From Desulfosporosinus sp. (lineage in GTDB: Bacteria > Bacillota > Desulfitobacteriia > Desulfitobacteriales > Desulfitobacteriaceae), in contig JARLHU010000017.1 in assembly GCA_031292095.1 (NCBI GenBank), positions 1 to 52,787 of the forward strand: 52,787 nucleotides of DNA, written 5' to 3'. Shown in pieces: positions 9,652 through 18,451 of this stretch. The notes below the pieces were generated by a model. That model worked only from the letters and a program-made list of their open reading frames with translations. It had not been told where the DNA came from and ran no database searches. The position numbers and the translations under genes were made by a program. Position 1 is the first letter of the stretch; each line of letters starts with the position of its first letter.

Positions 9652-9772
9652 GAAAAGGAAATCTAAGACTAACTTATCCTTCAATTACTTGACATAACAG
9701 ACAGTATACGACTTTGAGTACCTAAGTGCAACTAGATGACCCTTGTAAATGCCTTATAACGCTAATATGAGC

Positions 9773-10255
9773 CTAAGCCAGAACTAAGGCCTTTGAGAGC
9801 CATTGTCTAACGGCTGCCTCTTCAGAGCCTTCTGTCAAAACGAGTTCGCTAATCAAAATTTGGCAGGCATTTTCGTACATCTTTTTTTCGCCAGTCGAAA
9901 GGCCCTTCTCATTATCTCTCTGGGCAAGACTACGTACAACATTGGCCACTTCAAAAATATTCCCGCTCTTGATCTTTTCTAAGTTTGCACGATAGCGTCG
10001 ATTCCAGGCTAGGGTTGCTGCCGTGTCTTTGGTTCTTAGTACCTCTAGAACATCTTTAACCATGGTCGGAGATATCACCTGCCGTAGACCTAGGTTCTCC
10101 ACGTTGTTCAAGGGAATAAACAATTTCATATTCCCCACTGGTAAATGCATGACATAATATTGACGTATTTCCCCGAGAACTTCCCGTTCTTCTATCGACT
10201 CAATAATACCGGCACCATGCATCGGATATACAACTTTGTCACCAATCTTAAACAT
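9773..10255 (-). CDS. CarD family transcriptional regulator
   Basis: 160 residues. The N-terminal CarD/TRCF RNA-polymerase-interacting domain is clear (FKIGDKVVYPMHGAGIIESIEE), followed by a helical DNA-binding region (LAWNRRYRANLEKIKSGNIF ... LAQRDNEKGLSTGEKKMYENA). CarD-type proteins stabilise open promoter complexes and affect rRNA transcription in mycobacteria; the role in Firmicutes is less defined. ATG start after GGGGGTGG. It is divergently transcribed from the 10439 gene. Confidence 0.9.
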   Translation of the reverse strand: MFKIGDKVVYPMHGAGIIESIEEREVLGEIRQYYVMHLPVGNMKLFIPLNNVENLGLRQVISPTMVKDVLEVLRTKDTAATLAWNRRYRANLEKIKSGNIFEVANVVRSLAQRDNEKGLSTGEKKMYENACQILISELVLTEGSEEAAVRQWLSKALVLA

Positions 10256-10276
10256 TCGGCCACCCCCTTATGTATC

Positions 10277-10305
10277 ATTATAACAAGTAACCTAGCCCGG
10301 GTCAA
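10277..10305 (-). promoter_or_regulatory. Promoter of carD
   Basis: Minus-strand TTGACC (10300-10305), 17-base spacer, TATAAT (10277-10282), just upstream of the carD ribosome binding site. Confidence 0.82.
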
Positions 10306-10376
10306 AATTTTAAAATTATATCATACAACTCTTCAGCCTGTCAATTTCCCATTTTCACCCTTAAACCTATTGAAAA

Positions 10377-10406
10377 TTGACAACAACCCAGCCCTCTCGG
10401 TATAAT
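10377..10406 (+). promoter_or_regulatory. Promoter of the 10439 gene
   Basis: TTGACA (10377-10382), 18-base spacer, TATAAT (10401-10406), 32 bases before the ATG. It is back to back with the carD promoter. Confidence 0.82.
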
Positions 10407-10438
10407 GGAGGTGGCAGAAAGGAGTGAGGATTGCACAC

Positions 10439-10831
10439 ATGGAACAACTCACTGACCAATTCCAAAGCACGGTAAAATCTCTGTTAATCAGACATCAAAG
10501 CATTTTAGATATCTTGTCCAAAGGGCAAGAAACTTCAGCGCGTGTTAACCGAGCCGTCGTTAAATCAGTTACAAGTTGCGGTTGCCATGCAGTGAATGCG
10601 CATAAGAAATCCCTACCCCCAGATGCAAACCTTTCCGATTTAAAAGAGCTCTTGGACAGTCAACTCGAAGGATCAATTTGCGATAACTGTCGAGAAATTA
10701 TAGAAGCAGAATTGGGTAAACAACTGTTTTATATAGCCGCTCTAGCCAACGCTTTAGACATCTCTCTGAGCGAAGTCCTCTACCAAGAATACAGAAAGCT
10801 CCAGACTCTAACCATTTTTAATTTGACTTAA
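10439..10831 (+). CDS. Conserved hypothetical protein with Cys motifs
   Basis: About 130 residues, predicted soluble and mostly helical. It contains a CGC pair (SVTSCGCHAVNAHKK) and a later CDNC pair, which could together bind a metal. The N-terminal segment (TDQFQSTVKSLLIRHQSILD) and C-terminal LSEVLYQEYRKL recall a protein family I associate with Peptococcaceae carD/radA neighbourhoods (possibly labelled DUF1573; not certain). Start is uncertain: ATG 10439 follows GTGAGG, while a GTG at 10424 sits inside the AAAGGAGTG site. It has its own promoter and a strong terminator, and is the only plus-strand gene in the first 20 kb. Confidence 0.75.
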   Translation: MEQLTDQFQSTVKSLLIRHQSILDILSKGQETSARVNRAVVKSVTSCGCHAVNAHKKSLPPDANLSDLKELLDSQLEGSICDNCREIIEAELGKQLFYIAALANALDISLSEVLYQEYRKLQTLTIFNLT

Positions 10832-10839
10832 GCTATTTT

Positions 10840-10865
10840 GCTCCTGTATTGACAGGAGCTTTTTT
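10840..10865 (+). terminator. Rho-independent terminator of the 10439 gene
   Basis: Perfect eight-base-pair stem GCTCCTGT/ACAGGAGC with a four-base loop followed by TTTTTT. Confidence 0.92.
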
Positions 10866-12246
10866 ATTGCACTGAAGTATTCATATTCAAGTGCATTATA
10901 ACGTCGTACAGGGTGGTTAGTTCTACGATTTCAACATTCTTGAATCTTGAAGCATCTCTTACGGTATTTTTTGCTACATACACTCGCTTAAACCCCATTC
11001 TGTCTATTTCTCGGATTCTGGCATCAACGGAAGGAACCTTTTTAAGTTCTCCAGTAAGTCCTACATCCGCAACAAACACGGTATCATTAGGAATAGCTCT
11101 ATCTTTTACCGATGAGACAATGCACATAATAATTGCTAAACTTACCGCTTGCTCTTTTAGTTGGAGCCCTCCCGTCGTTTTTATCACCACATTCTTATCG
11201 TAGAGGTTAATTCTACCCCTTTGTTCAAGTATGGAAATCATTGTATTTAATTGATCTCTTCTTAAACACTCCGCGATTCTTGACGGGTAGGGAGTAAACG
11301 ACTTCGAGACCAGACTTTCGATTTCAACAATAATTGGACGGGATCCTTCTTTAATAACTGTTAAGGCGCTTCCTGAAACCTTTTGCCCCTCTCCCCTTAG
11401 CGTCATAAAAAACTCCGAAGGATTATCAATAGACACCATCCCTTGTTCGGTCATTGAAAAAAAGCCAAGTTCCCCAGTACTCCCAAACCGATTTTTCGAA
11501 CACCAAGCTCCTCTCAATTCTTCTCCAGTTTCTCCATTGAGAATTAACACGGCATCGACCAGATGCTCTAACGCTCGGAGTCCCGCAATTTCATCATCCT
11601 TCGTCATCTGCCCCACCATAATCACCGCTCTGGGGCGGCTTTCATTTTTGGCAATCTTCACGAGCTCGTTAGCGCACTCCATCGTTTGGATTGGTGAACC
11701 CGGCCGGGAATTATGTTCTTCCAGATTAAAGGTTTGAATACTGTCTATGATGATTAAATCAGGGTCAAGTTCAGCAACTGAGGCAAGAACATTGTTCATA
11801 CTGGTATCAGAATAAATCCAGATATTACTCGTACTACCGTTAAGGATTCTATCGGACCTACTTTTGAGTTGACTGGCGCTTTCTTCTGCCGAAGCATATA
11901 ACACCTTGAATCCCTTCGAAGCAACATCATCGGCCACTTGTAACAGCAAAGTTGACTTTCCTGCACCCGGTCTTGCTGTCAGGATAATTACCGAGTCTTT
12001 TACTATGCCTCCACCAAGGACTCGGTTAAATTCACTTATGCTCGTCACAATTCTATCATTATTCCCCGATATGACCTCAGATAACCTCTTCGGAGAAGTC
12101 TTTCTAGTGCTCAGTGCTGAAATTGTTTTAGGTTGAGTCATTAATTCCTCAAACGTATTCCAGGAATCGCAACTTTGACACTTGCCCATCCACTTTGGGC
12201 TTTCGAAGCCGCAATTAGAACATCTATAAATAACCTTAGTTTTCAT
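10864..12246 (-). CDS. radA: DNA repair protein RadA (Sms), divergent
   Basis: About 460 residues: N-terminal zinc finger (YRCSNCGFESPKWMGKCQSC), RecA-like ATPase with Walker A in RPGAGKSTLLL, the RadA KNRFG motif (SKNRFGSTGELGFFSM), and a C-terminal Lon-protease-like domain. RadA promotes branch migration in recombinational repair. Sequence is more divergent than its neighbours from usual RadA (for example the Walker A context is not GGDPGIGKST, and GLRALEHLVDAVLILNGE replaces the usual RVLEHMVDTVLYFEGE). Start taken at ATG 12246 before KTKVIYRC. Two palindromes separate it from clpC. Confidence 0.88.
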   Translation of the reverse strand: MKTKVIYRCSNCGFESPKWMGKCQSCDSWNTFEELMTQPKTISALSTRKTSPKRLSEVISGNNDRIVTSISEFNRVLGGGIVKDSVIILTARPGAGKSTLLLQVADDVASKGFKVLYASAEESASQLKSRSDRILNGSTSNIWIYSDTSMNNVLASVAELDPDLIIIDSIQTFNLEEHNSRPGSPIQTMECANELVKIAKNESRPRAVIMVGQMTKDDEIAGLRALEHLVDAVLILNGETGEELRGAWCSKNRFGSTGELGFFSMTEQGMVSIDNPSEFFMTLRGEGQKVSGSALTVIKEGSRPIIVEIESLVSKSFTPYPSRIAECLRRDQLNTMISILEQRGRINLYDKNVVIKTTGGLQLKEQAVSLAIIMCIVSSVKDRAIPNDTVFVADVGLTGELKKVPSVDARIREIDRMGFKRVYVAKNTVRDASRFKNVEIVELTTLYDVIMHLNMNTSVQ

Positions 12247-12263
12247 ACAATGCCCCATTCCCA

Positions 12264-12297
12264 TAGGGGCAATTCATGTATTCATGAATTGCCCCTA
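12264..12297. repeat. Palindrome GGGGCAATTCATG, copy 1
   Basis: A perfect 15-base inverted repeat (TAGGGGCAATTCATG and its complement) around a TATT loop, immediately upstream of radA on the minus strand. Shares its core with 12346-12365. Confidence 0.85.
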
Positions 12298-12345
12298 CTA
12301 TTTGTCGAGTGCGAAATATATTTCAAGTACAGGTAGATAAGGAAC

Positions 12346-12365
12346 GGGCAATTCATGAATTGCCC
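12346..12365. repeat. Palindrome GGGGCAATTCATG, copy 2
   Basis: Perfect 20-base palindrome GGGCAATTCATGAATTGCCC with the flank CCTAC; the flank supplies the clpC stop codon. Same core as the palindrome 80 bases away. Confidence 0.85.
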
Positions 12366-14807
12366 CTACAGGGAAAACTTGATTTTCCCCTCCTCTGCTT
12401 CCACGCGAATAATGTCTCCAGCTTTAAATTCACCTTTTAGGATTTTTTCAGAAAGAGCATCTTCAATTAAGCGTTGAATCGCACGCCGTAGGGGCCGTGC
12501 ACCAAAAACCGGATCATTGCCTTCTTTCGCAATTAATAGAATGGCACTTTTCTCCACCTGGAGCTCCAAGCCATGCTCACCCAAGCGATTATTTACCTGG
12601 CGCATTAGTATTTCCGTTATTTTCTCCAAATGTTCCTCTTGGAGAGCATGAAATACGACCAGCTCGTCAATACGATTTAAGAACTCTGGACGAAAAGTGC
12701 GTTTTAGCTCCGCCATAACCTGTCCATGCATATTCTTGTAATCCGTTTTTTCATCTTTTTTTGCCGCGAATCCCATAGCTTCCTTTTTTAAGAAGGAAGA
12801 CCCCACATTTGATGTCATAATAATGACTGTATTTCGGAAATTAACAATCCTCCCTTTGGTGTCCGTTAACCGCCCATCTTCAAGCACTTGGAGCAAAATA
12901 TTGAACACCTCAGGATGCGCCTTTTCGATTTCATCCAACAAGACGATACTATAAGGTTTACGCCTTACTGCTTCAGTTAGTTGACCGCCTTCATCATGCC
13001 CGATATATCCTGGAGGCGCTCCAACAAGCCTTGAAACTGCATGTTTCTCCATATATTCTGACATATCAATGCGAATCAAAGCTTTTTCATCCCCAAACAT
13101 CGCCTCCGCCAAAGCGCGACCGAGTTCGGTTTTTCCCACCCCAGTCGGACCGAGAAAGATGAAGGAACCAATGGGGCGCTTCGGATCTCTTAATCCTGCC
13201 CGCGCGCGTCGGACTGCCCGAGCTACCGCTGTGACTGCATCCTCCTGTCCGATGAGCCGCTGATGCAGGATCTCCTCCAGATGTAGGAGGCGTTCACTTT
13301 CTTCCTGAGCTAGCTTTTTGACAGGTATTCCTGTCCAGCTGGCTACAATTTGGGCAATGTCGTCCGCAGTGACCTGGGCACTGTCTTTGTAACGCTGATT
13401 CTGCCATGCCTCCCGTTGCTCAGCAAGCTCAACCCGCAATTTGTGTTCCTGATCGCGAATTTGCGCGGCTTTCTCGAATTCCTGGCTAGAAACCGCTGCT
13501 TCTTTTTCTTTTTTTAAGCGTTCTGTTTCTTCTTCAAGCAATCTCAAATCCGGAGGTGCTGTGAAACTAGCTAGACGCACACGCGAAGCCGCTTCGTCCA
13601 TCAAATCAATGGCCTTATCAGGTAAGAAGCGGTCGGAAATATACCGGTCGGACAGGCGTGCCGCCGCCTCAATGGCCTCATCCATAATTTTCACCCGATG
13701 ATGGGCCTCATAGCGATCGCGCAAACCGCGAAGAATTAATATTGCTTCCTCTACGGTCGGTTCACCAACCTTGATGGGTTGGAAACGACGTTCTAAGGCT
13801 GAATCCTTCTCGATGTATTTGCGATATTCTTCTAGCGTTGTGGCACCAATGCATTGAAGTTCACCCCTGGCCAAAGCTGGTTTTAAGATATTTGCAGCAT
13901 CAATAGCGCCTTCTGCAGCTCCCGCTCCGATTAAAGTATGCAATTCATCAATAAAGAGGATGATATTCCCGTCTACCCGAATTTCCTCCATTACTTTTTT
14001 TAAGCGTTCTTCGAATTCGCCGCGGTATTTGCTTCCAGCAACCATAGCTGAAAGGTCCAAAGTGATAACTCGTTTGTTTAATAGAATTTCCGGTACTTTG
14101 TTATTGACAATACTTTGTGCTAATCCTTCGGCAATGGCAGTTTTACCGACACCAGGTTCACCAATCAGCGCCGGATTATTTTTGGTACGCCGACTTAAGA
14201 CCTGAATGACCCGTTCAATTTCCTTTTCTCGCCCAATCACCGGGTCAAGACGGCCTTCGCGAGCTTGCACTGTAAGGTCACGCCCGAACTCATTGAGTGC
14301 TGGCGTATTCGCAGGGCCGACATTTTTAGAAGGAGATATGGAATTAGGTGCTGGTATTGCAGACTCATCCAATTCTCCACCCAAGAGTTTAACCACTTGT
14401 TTCCATACCCTTTCAGGGCTCACGTTGAGATTGGCCAAGATGCGAGCCGCAATGCCCTCGCCTTCCATAATTAATCCCAAGAGCAAATGTTCAGTTCCGA
14501 TATAATTAACATCCTGCCGGTGTGTCTCCTCGTTCGCTAATTCTAAAACTCTTTTTACTCGGGGTGTAAGCCCCACCTCTCCAGTAAAGGGTTGCCCCAC
14601 CCCGGCAATTTGTTCGACCTGACCACGAATTTTAATAAGATCCAAACCCATTCCGGTTAATGCCTGAGCAGCAATTCCTTCGCCTTCTTGAATCAGCCCC
14701 AGCAAAATGTGTTCCGTCCCCACAACTTGATGTCCCATCCGTTTGGCTTCACTATTGGCTATAGCTAAGACCTTCTCAGCACGTTCTGTATAACGACCCT
14801 TCATCAT
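12366..14807 (-). CDS. clpC: ATP-dependent Clp protease ATP-binding subunit ClpC
   Basis: A 813-residue Hsp100 unfoldase that feeds proteins to ClpP; in Firmicutes it also degrades McsB-arginine-phosphorylated proteins. Two N-terminal Clp repeats ([33 protein letters not shown]), two AAA+ modules with Walker [11 protein letters not shown] and [10 protein letters not shown], and a middle UVR-like coiled segment ([18 protein letters not shown]). Start is ATG 14807 (or 14804), preceded by AAAGGATG; the open frame extends 29 codons upstream but has no family match. Terminal gene of the ctsR operon. Confidence 0.96.
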   Translation of the reverse strand: MMKGRYTERAEKVLAIANSEAKRMGHQVVGTEHILLGLIQEGEGIAAQALTGMGLDLIKIRGQVEQIAGVGQPFTGEVGLTPRVKRVLELANEETHRQDVNYIGTEHLLLGLIMEGEGIAARILANLNVSPERVWKQVVKLLGGELDESAIPAPNSISPSKNVGPANTPALNEFGRDLTVQAREGRLDPVIGREKEIERVIQVLSRRTKNNPALIGEPGVGKTAIAEGLAQSIVNNKVPEILLNKRVITLDLSAMVAGSKYRGEFEERLKKVMEEIRVDGNIILFIDELHTLIGAGAAEGAIDAANILKPALARGELQCIGATTLEEYRKYIEKDSALERRFQPIKVGEPTVEEAILILRGLRDRYEAHHRVKIMDEAIEAAARLSDRYISDRFLPDKAIDLMDEAASRVRLASFTAPPDLRLLEEETERLKKEKEAAVSSQEFEKAAQIRDQEHKLRVELAEQREAWQNQRYKDSAQVTADDIAQIVASWTGIPVKKLAQEESERLLHLEEILHQRLIGQEDAVTAVARAVRRARAGLRDPKRPIGSFIFLGPTGVGKTELGRALAEAMFGDEKALIRIDMSEYMEKHAVSRLVGAPPGYIGHDEGGQLTEAVRRKPYSIVLLDEIEKAHPEVFNILLQVLEDGRLTDTKGRIVNFRNTVIIMTSNVGSSFLKKEAMGFAAKKDEKTDYKNMHGQVMAELKRTFRPEFLNRIDELVVFHALQEEHLEKITEILMRQVNNRLGEHGLELQVEKSAILLIAKEGNDPVFGARPLRRAIQRLIEDALSEKILKGEFKAGDIIRVEAEEGKIKFSL

Positions 14808-14825
14808 TTCTTCATCCTTTCTATT

Positions 14826-15047
14826 CGATGCACCTATTCGAGGCACGATGTCCGATGCACGAGGCTCGATATTGAATGAAAGCGGAGCTTTCATGATTCA
14901 AAGGAGCAAGCCTGTGATACAGGTGATCATATTTCGTTTCGTGCCTCGTGTCTCGTGTCTCGTTTCTCGTTTCGTCATCCCTCGTCGGGCATCATGCCTC
15001 GTGCCTCGTGCCTCGTGCCTCGTATATCGTGCATCGCCCCTCGTATA
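14826..15047. repeat. Degenerate heptanucleotide repeat tract (CGTGCCT/AGGCACG)
   Basis: From 14939 to 15047 the plus strand reads as seven-base units CGTGCCT, CGTGTCT, CGTTTCT, CGTATAT, CGCCCCT and so on; shorter runs of the complementary unit (GAGGCAC) occur at 14826-14872. The tract spans the mcsB stop codon and the mcsB-clpC gap. Confidence 0.85.
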
Positions 15048-16066
15048 ACTCGGGCCCGTTCCTCATCCCGCTGGTTGGAGTCCAGTTCTCGATCGAGGAT
15101 GTATTGCAAGCATCCAGGACGAGTATCGACGATTAATGTGGCCAAACCATCTTTGATCTTGGGCAATATACCCATATCAGACCCTAGCCGATCATGGGAC
15201 AATAAATGCATAGCATCTTCCGAAGAGAGTAGTCGGGCATTTTGTAATGTCCCCCGAGCCCGCCAGACCTTGTCTTCAAGGAGCATAGGCATTTGTTGTT
15301 GGAGGAGCTCTCTGGCCTGAAGTTCATGCTCTACAATTTGTCCGGTCACCACATCCAAATGGGTTAAGATATCTTCTTCACTTTTCCCGAGCGTAATCTG
15401 ATTGGAGACTTGAAACATGTGCCCAAAGGCTTGAGAACCCTCACCGTATAACCCCCGCACGGCTAACCCTAAACGAGTCAAAGCCCCTAGCACCTGTTGA
15501 ACCTGTTTCGTTATAACCAAGCCCGGCAAATGAACCATGACCGAAGCTCGAAGTCCCGTACCCACGTTCGTTGGACAAGCTGTGAGATACCCTTGGCTTT
15601 CTCGGTAGGCAAAGTCGAGCTTTGCCTCCAGTACATCATCTAACTCCGTTGCTAAACGATGGGTCTCGATAAGTTGATTTCCGGGCAGAAGCACTTGAAT
15701 TCTTAAATGGTCTTCTTCATTAACCATCACCGCATAGCGATGGTCAGGGGCCAACGCTACGCCACGTGCTCCGGTTGACCCACCTAAACTCGGACTGATC
15801 AAGTGCTTTTCTACCAACACTTGATGCTCAACGTTATTTAGTTCTGTTAAAGATATATAGTGCAAACGCGCACTATTCCCCTCCATTTCAGTTAGAACTT
15901 GCGAAACGGTTTGTTCAACCCGCCCAGCATCTTCCTGACTTAATATATGCGGGAAGGGGAAATTCTCAAGGTTGCGCGCTAAGCGCACCCGACTACTGAT
16001 GACGACCGGAGAATCCGTCTCGGTCATCCAGGCACTATGCTGTAGGAGGAGCTCCTTACGCATCAT
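14975..16066 (-). CDS. mcsB: Protein arginine kinase McsB
   Basis: Phosphorylates arginine residues, marking proteins for ClpCP and inactivating CtsR. About 363 residues of the phosphagen-kinase fold: SSRVRLARNLENFPFPH near the N-terminus, catalytic-Cys segment TACPTNVGTGLRASVMVHLP, and RLATELDDVLEAKLDFAY. Start is ATG 16066 (MMRKELL) with GGAGG inside the end of mcsA, overlapping it by 11 bases. The last ~20 residues (after ERARVI) are encoded by the heptanucleotide tract and look like an accidental extension. Confidence 0.94.
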   Translation of the reverse strand: MMRKELLLQHSAWMTETDSPVVISSRVRLARNLENFPFPHILSQEDAGRVEQTVSQVLTEMEGNSARLHYISLTELNNVEHQVLVEKHLISPSLGGSTGARGVALAPDHRYAVMVNEEDHLRIQVLLPGNQLIETHRLATELDDVLEAKLDFAYRESQGYLTACPTNVGTGLRASVMVHLPGLVITKQVQQVLGALTRLGLAVRGLYGEGSQAFGHMFQVSNQITLGKSEEDILTHLDVVTGQIVEHELQARELLQQQMPMLLEDKVWRARGTLQNARLLSSEDAMHLLSHDRLGSDMGILPKIKDGLATLIVDTRPGCLQYILDRELDSNQRDEERARVIRGAMHDIRGTRHEARGMMPDEG

Positions 16067-16571
16067 GTTTTTCGCCTCCCTTTGATTGCTCAATTTGGCG
16101 AATCTGATCCCTTAGCACAGCGGCCTCCTCAAATGCTTCTTGCTGAATCAAGACTTGCAACTTCTCTTTCAGTTTTCTCTCTTTCATGAGGCATTTTATA
16201 GCGCTGCCACGCCTTGCCGGAACCTTGCCCACATTCTGACCCCCGCCATGAACACGGCGAAGTAACGGTTCAAGCTGGGTTTCAAAGGTTTCGTAACACG
16301 TACTACATCCGAGCTTGCCAGCTTGAGTTATTTGGGAAAAGGTTATTCCACATTTAGGACAAGACAACTCAGAAGGTTGTTCTATCGAAGCTGGATTAAA
16401 CCCAAAAAGGGCTTGTAAAAATTCCGGCACAATAGCGGGGTGAACTATAAAACTTACTTCATGCGTTTGTTTAGCACAGAGTTCGCAAAGGAAAAGCTTA
16501 TGCGTCTGTCCGTTCTCTGTTTTAAATAACTGCACTATTGCCTCCCGCTGTTGACAATGTTGACACAACAT
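16056..16571 (-). CDS. mcsA: Protein arginine kinase activator McsA
   Basis: 171 residues with four CxxC zinc motifs: MLCQHCQQRE, FLCELCAKQT, LSCPKCGITF and GCSTCYETF, then a C-terminal UVR domain (KLQVLIQQEAFEEAAVLRDQIRQIE). McsA activates the McsB kinase. ATG start after AAGGGGG, 13 bases downstream of ctsR; overlaps mcsB at its end. Confidence 0.95.
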   Translation of the reverse strand: MLCQHCQQREAIVQLFKTENGQTHKLFLCELCAKQTHEVSFIVHPAIVPEFLQALFGFNPASIEQPSELSCPKCGITFSQITQAGKLGCSTCYETFETQLEPLLRRVHGGGQNVGKVPARRGSAIKCLMKERKLKEKLQVLIQQEAFEEAAVLRDQIRQIEQSKGGEKHDA

Positions 16572-16584
16572 GTTAATTCCCCCT

Positions 16585-17055
16585 TTATAACAAATCGTCC
16601 CGACTGAGCGTAGTCAAAATGGTCTTCATGAGACGAGCACGCAGCACGTCCCAATCCTTAAATTCTCCACCTAAAGCACTACTCGAAAGTACACTCTTAA
16701 TCAGCGCCGCTTCCCGTGCTGTTACCAATTCCTCATCCACTAGCCGCTCAACAAGACCGTATGAGCGGTCACGGGAAAGCTGTTCTCCTATCAATTGCCG
16801 CATAACCTGTTGATACTGCCCTTCGAGGCCCAACCCTAAACGAACAATCCGCAGATAACCGCCGCCCCCCCGGCGACTTTCAACTAAGTAGCCCCGCTCA
16901 ATTGTAAAACGGGTATCAAGCACATAGTTGATTTGAGACGGGACACAGGAAAACACGCCCGCGAGCTCTCCGCGTTGTAAGATAATATACCCTTCTGAAG
17001 CCTGTTCCAAAATCCGTTTCAGATATTCTTCAATGCGATCCGCCAGGTTTCCCAT
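16585..17055 (-). CDS. ctsR: Transcriptional repressor CtsR
   Basis: 156-residue repressor of class III heat-shock genes. The winged helix-turn-helix DNA-binding N-terminus (LADRIEEYLKRILEQASEGYIIL; FSCVPSQINYVLDTRF) and glycine loop ERGYLVESRRGGGGYLRIVR are conserved. Start ATG with AAGGAG nine bases upstream. The CtsR operator lies about 55 bases upstream, giving autoregulation of ctsR-mcsA-mcsB-clpC. Confidence 0.95.
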   Translation of the reverse strand: MGNLADRIEEYLKRILEQASEGYIILQRGELAGVFSCVPSQINYVLDTRFTIERGYLVESRRGGGGYLRIVRLGLGLEGQYQQVMRQLIGEQLSRDRSYGLVERLVDEELVTAREAALIKSVLSSSALGGEFKDWDVLRARLMKTILTTLSRDDLL

Positions 17056-17108
17056 TGTTGACGTTCTCCTTGTTAATATAATCGTCTAAAATGATCTCCA
17101 CATAATCA

Positions 17109-17124
17109 TTGACCTTCTCTGACC
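17109..17124 (-). promoter_or_regulatory. CtsR operator
   Basis: Minus strand reads GGTCAGAGAAGGTCAA, matching the tandem-heptad CtsR box (GGTCAAANANAGGTCAAA). It lies just downstream of a promoter -10 element and upstream of ctsR. Confidence 0.85.
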
Positions 17125-17134
17125 TTCTATCTAT

Positions 17135-17163
17135 ATGATAACTAAATTTTGATGATTTTGCAA
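17135..17163 (-). promoter_or_regulatory. Promoter of the ctsR operon
   Basis: Minus-strand TTGCAA (17158-17163), 17-base spacer, TATCAT (17135-17140); the CtsR box covers the region just after the expected transcription start. Confidence 0.65.
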
Positions 17164-17181
17164 AGAATTTCTGAAAAAAAT

Positions 17182-17226
17182 AATTTAAGAAGGGACAAGT
17201 CTTCAAGGCTTGCCCCTTCTTAAATT
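17182..17226. terminator. Hairpin upstream of ctsR, possible terminator
   Basis: Long inverted repeat AATTTAAGAAGGG / CCCTTCTTAAATT with inner pairing ACAAG/CTTG. It separates the small gene at 17390 from the ctsR promoter; the T-run is short, so termination strength is uncertain. The rest of the 17227-17389 gap is filled by repeat copies 2 and 3. Confidence 0.55.
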
Positions 17227-17253
17227 AAAACTAACAGAAATCATCTTAAACTC

Positions 17254-17332
17254 AGGCACATTCAACAAAATAACAGTCATTATACCCGTCTATTTTGGGG
17301 CATCTTTGACTTTTATCTTCTTTCAGAGGCCT
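17254..17332. repeat. Dispersed inverted-repeat element, copy 2
   Basis: Starts AGGCACATTCAACAAAATAA and contains the conserved GGGGCATCTTTGACTTTTAT right arm; diverged from copy 1 by small indels. Directly followed by copy 3 with one base between them. Confidence 0.8.
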
Positions 17333-17333
17333 T

Positions 17334-17390
17334 AGGCACATTCAAGAAAATAACCAGTCAGTCTGCCAGTCTATTTTGTGTCATATGCCT
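17334..17390. repeat. Dispersed inverted-repeat element, copy 3 (internally deleted)
   Basis: 57 bases: left arm almost identical to copies 1 and 4 (AGGCACATTCAAGAAAATAA) joined to the terminal TCATATGCCT, with most of the right arm missing. Its last base is the first base of the reverse-complement stop codon of the adjacent gene. Confidence 0.8.
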
Positions 17391-17692
17391 TACCTTGAAA
17401 ATAGGACAAAGTAAAACCACGAGGATAGCGTTAGAACACCCACACTCCCTAGCAGCCAAATAACAGGTTGTCCTTCAAGTCGCTTTAAGTTTTGCTCTTT
17501 TTCCATGGGTCGATTATACTCTATTTGCTCAAGTTGTTTCGAAGACAATTGTCTTTCAGGGATAACTTCGCTTACCATTCTAATCCCCGTTCTTGACGAA
17601 GTCATTCGAGAGGCGATATCGATCCATTGCAATGAGCCTTTCAGCAGATGTTGAAGTTCTTCAGGACTTAGCCATACATTTTTTTCTTTCAT
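17390..17692 (-). CDS. Small single-pass membrane protein, unknown
   Basis: About 100 residues from ATG 17692 (MKEKNVWLSPEELQHLL); the frame is open to 17740. A charged N-terminal region (EKNVWLSPEELQ, IPERQLSSKQLEQIEYNRP) is followed by one C-terminal hydrophobic segment (PVIWLLGSVGVLTLSSWFYF), so it is probably tail-anchored with the N-terminus in the cytoplasm. No family recognised. The start is uncertain because the TGAGG site is close. Its stop codon touches the dispersed repeat. Confidence 0.6.
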   Translation of the reverse strand: MKEKNVWLSPEELQHLLKGSLQWIDIASRMTSSRTGIRMVSEVIPERQLSSKQLEQIEYNRPMEKEQNLKRLEGQPVIWLLGSVGVLTLSSWFYFVLFSR

Positions 17693-17743
17693 AAACCTCA
17701 CGAACCTCCACGTATCTCTTAATACGCTATTCGCGGCCAACGG

Positions 17744-17775
17744 AAAAAATCCCTGCCACTAATGCAGAGATTTTT
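17744..17775 (-). terminator. Terminator after the universal stress gene
   Basis: Minus strand: AAAAATCTCTGC, loop, GCAGGGATTTTTT; stem with one mismatch ending in a T-run, 115 bases beyond the usp stop. Confidence 0.65.
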
Positions 17776-17889
17776 GTCCCAAAAGTCTATAAAATCCTTC
17801 TAAAGCTACTATGAATTTCTCTCCAACTCATAACTCTTCTGTTATTGCGCTTATTTCTACCCATAAATACCAATATGAGCAACTATATC

Positions 17890-18318
17890 CTATTTGATGA
17901 TAAGCACGGGGCAACTCGCTCGCTGCAACACCCGTTGACTTACACTGCCAAGGACCGAACCGGTAATTGCGCCATAACCGTGACTTCCCATAACGACCAA
18001 ATCAATATTTTCCTTCTTAATTTGTTCTAAAATAACGGTGACAGGATGCCCGGATTCCATCCGTTTGTTTAGCACAACCTGCGAGCAATCAATTCCCACC
18101 AGTGTTGCCTCTAAAGCCAGTTCTCCGTTTTGATCAATTTGCTCTTGCGTCACGGTGATACCATAAGAGATTGTATACCCCCAATAGGCCTGTGGCGTAT
18201 AGTTAACATGGAGGAGTACCACTTCGGCTTGCATAGCTTGGGCCATTTCTACTGCTGCCTTTAAGGCCCGACGCGAGTTTTCTGAAGCGTCTGTAGGAAC
18301 GAGAATCTTTGTAAACAA
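17890..18318 (-). CDS. Universal stress protein (UspA family)
   Basis: About 142 residues of the USP fold. The ATP-binding motif G-x2-G-x9-G-S is visible in GSHGYGAITGSVLGSVS, with ILVPTDAS at the N-terminus. Start is TTG 18318 (MFTKILVPTD), eight bases after AAGGAG; a GTG three codons earlier overlaps the ribosome binding site. Single-gene unit; likely a stress or starvation factor, with no specific partner evident. Confidence 0.88.
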   Translation of the reverse strand: MFTKILVPTDASENSRRALKAAVEMAQAMQAEVVLLHVNYTPQAYWGYTISYGITVTQEQIDQNGELALEATLVGIDCSQVVLNKRMESGHPVTVILEQIKKENIDLVVMGSHGYGAITGSVLGSVSQRVLQRASCPVLIIK

Positions 18319-18451
18319 TCTTATCACTCCTTTTTGCTTTTATGTTCGCTATGACAAAAGTCAGAGGTCAGATGCCGGAGGTCTTATTATATACTTGACC
18401 AACCACCACTATAATATCCTATTTAAACGCTATCCTCAACAAGCTTGTCGT

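Noticed and set aside
14939..15047. CRISPR-like array
   Set aside because: The repeats are contiguous 7-mers with no spacers and no cas genes.
17254..17390. CRISPR or terminator cluster upstream of ctsR
   Set aside because: Only two diverged copies of the dispersed inverted repeat, directly adjacent, no regular spacers.
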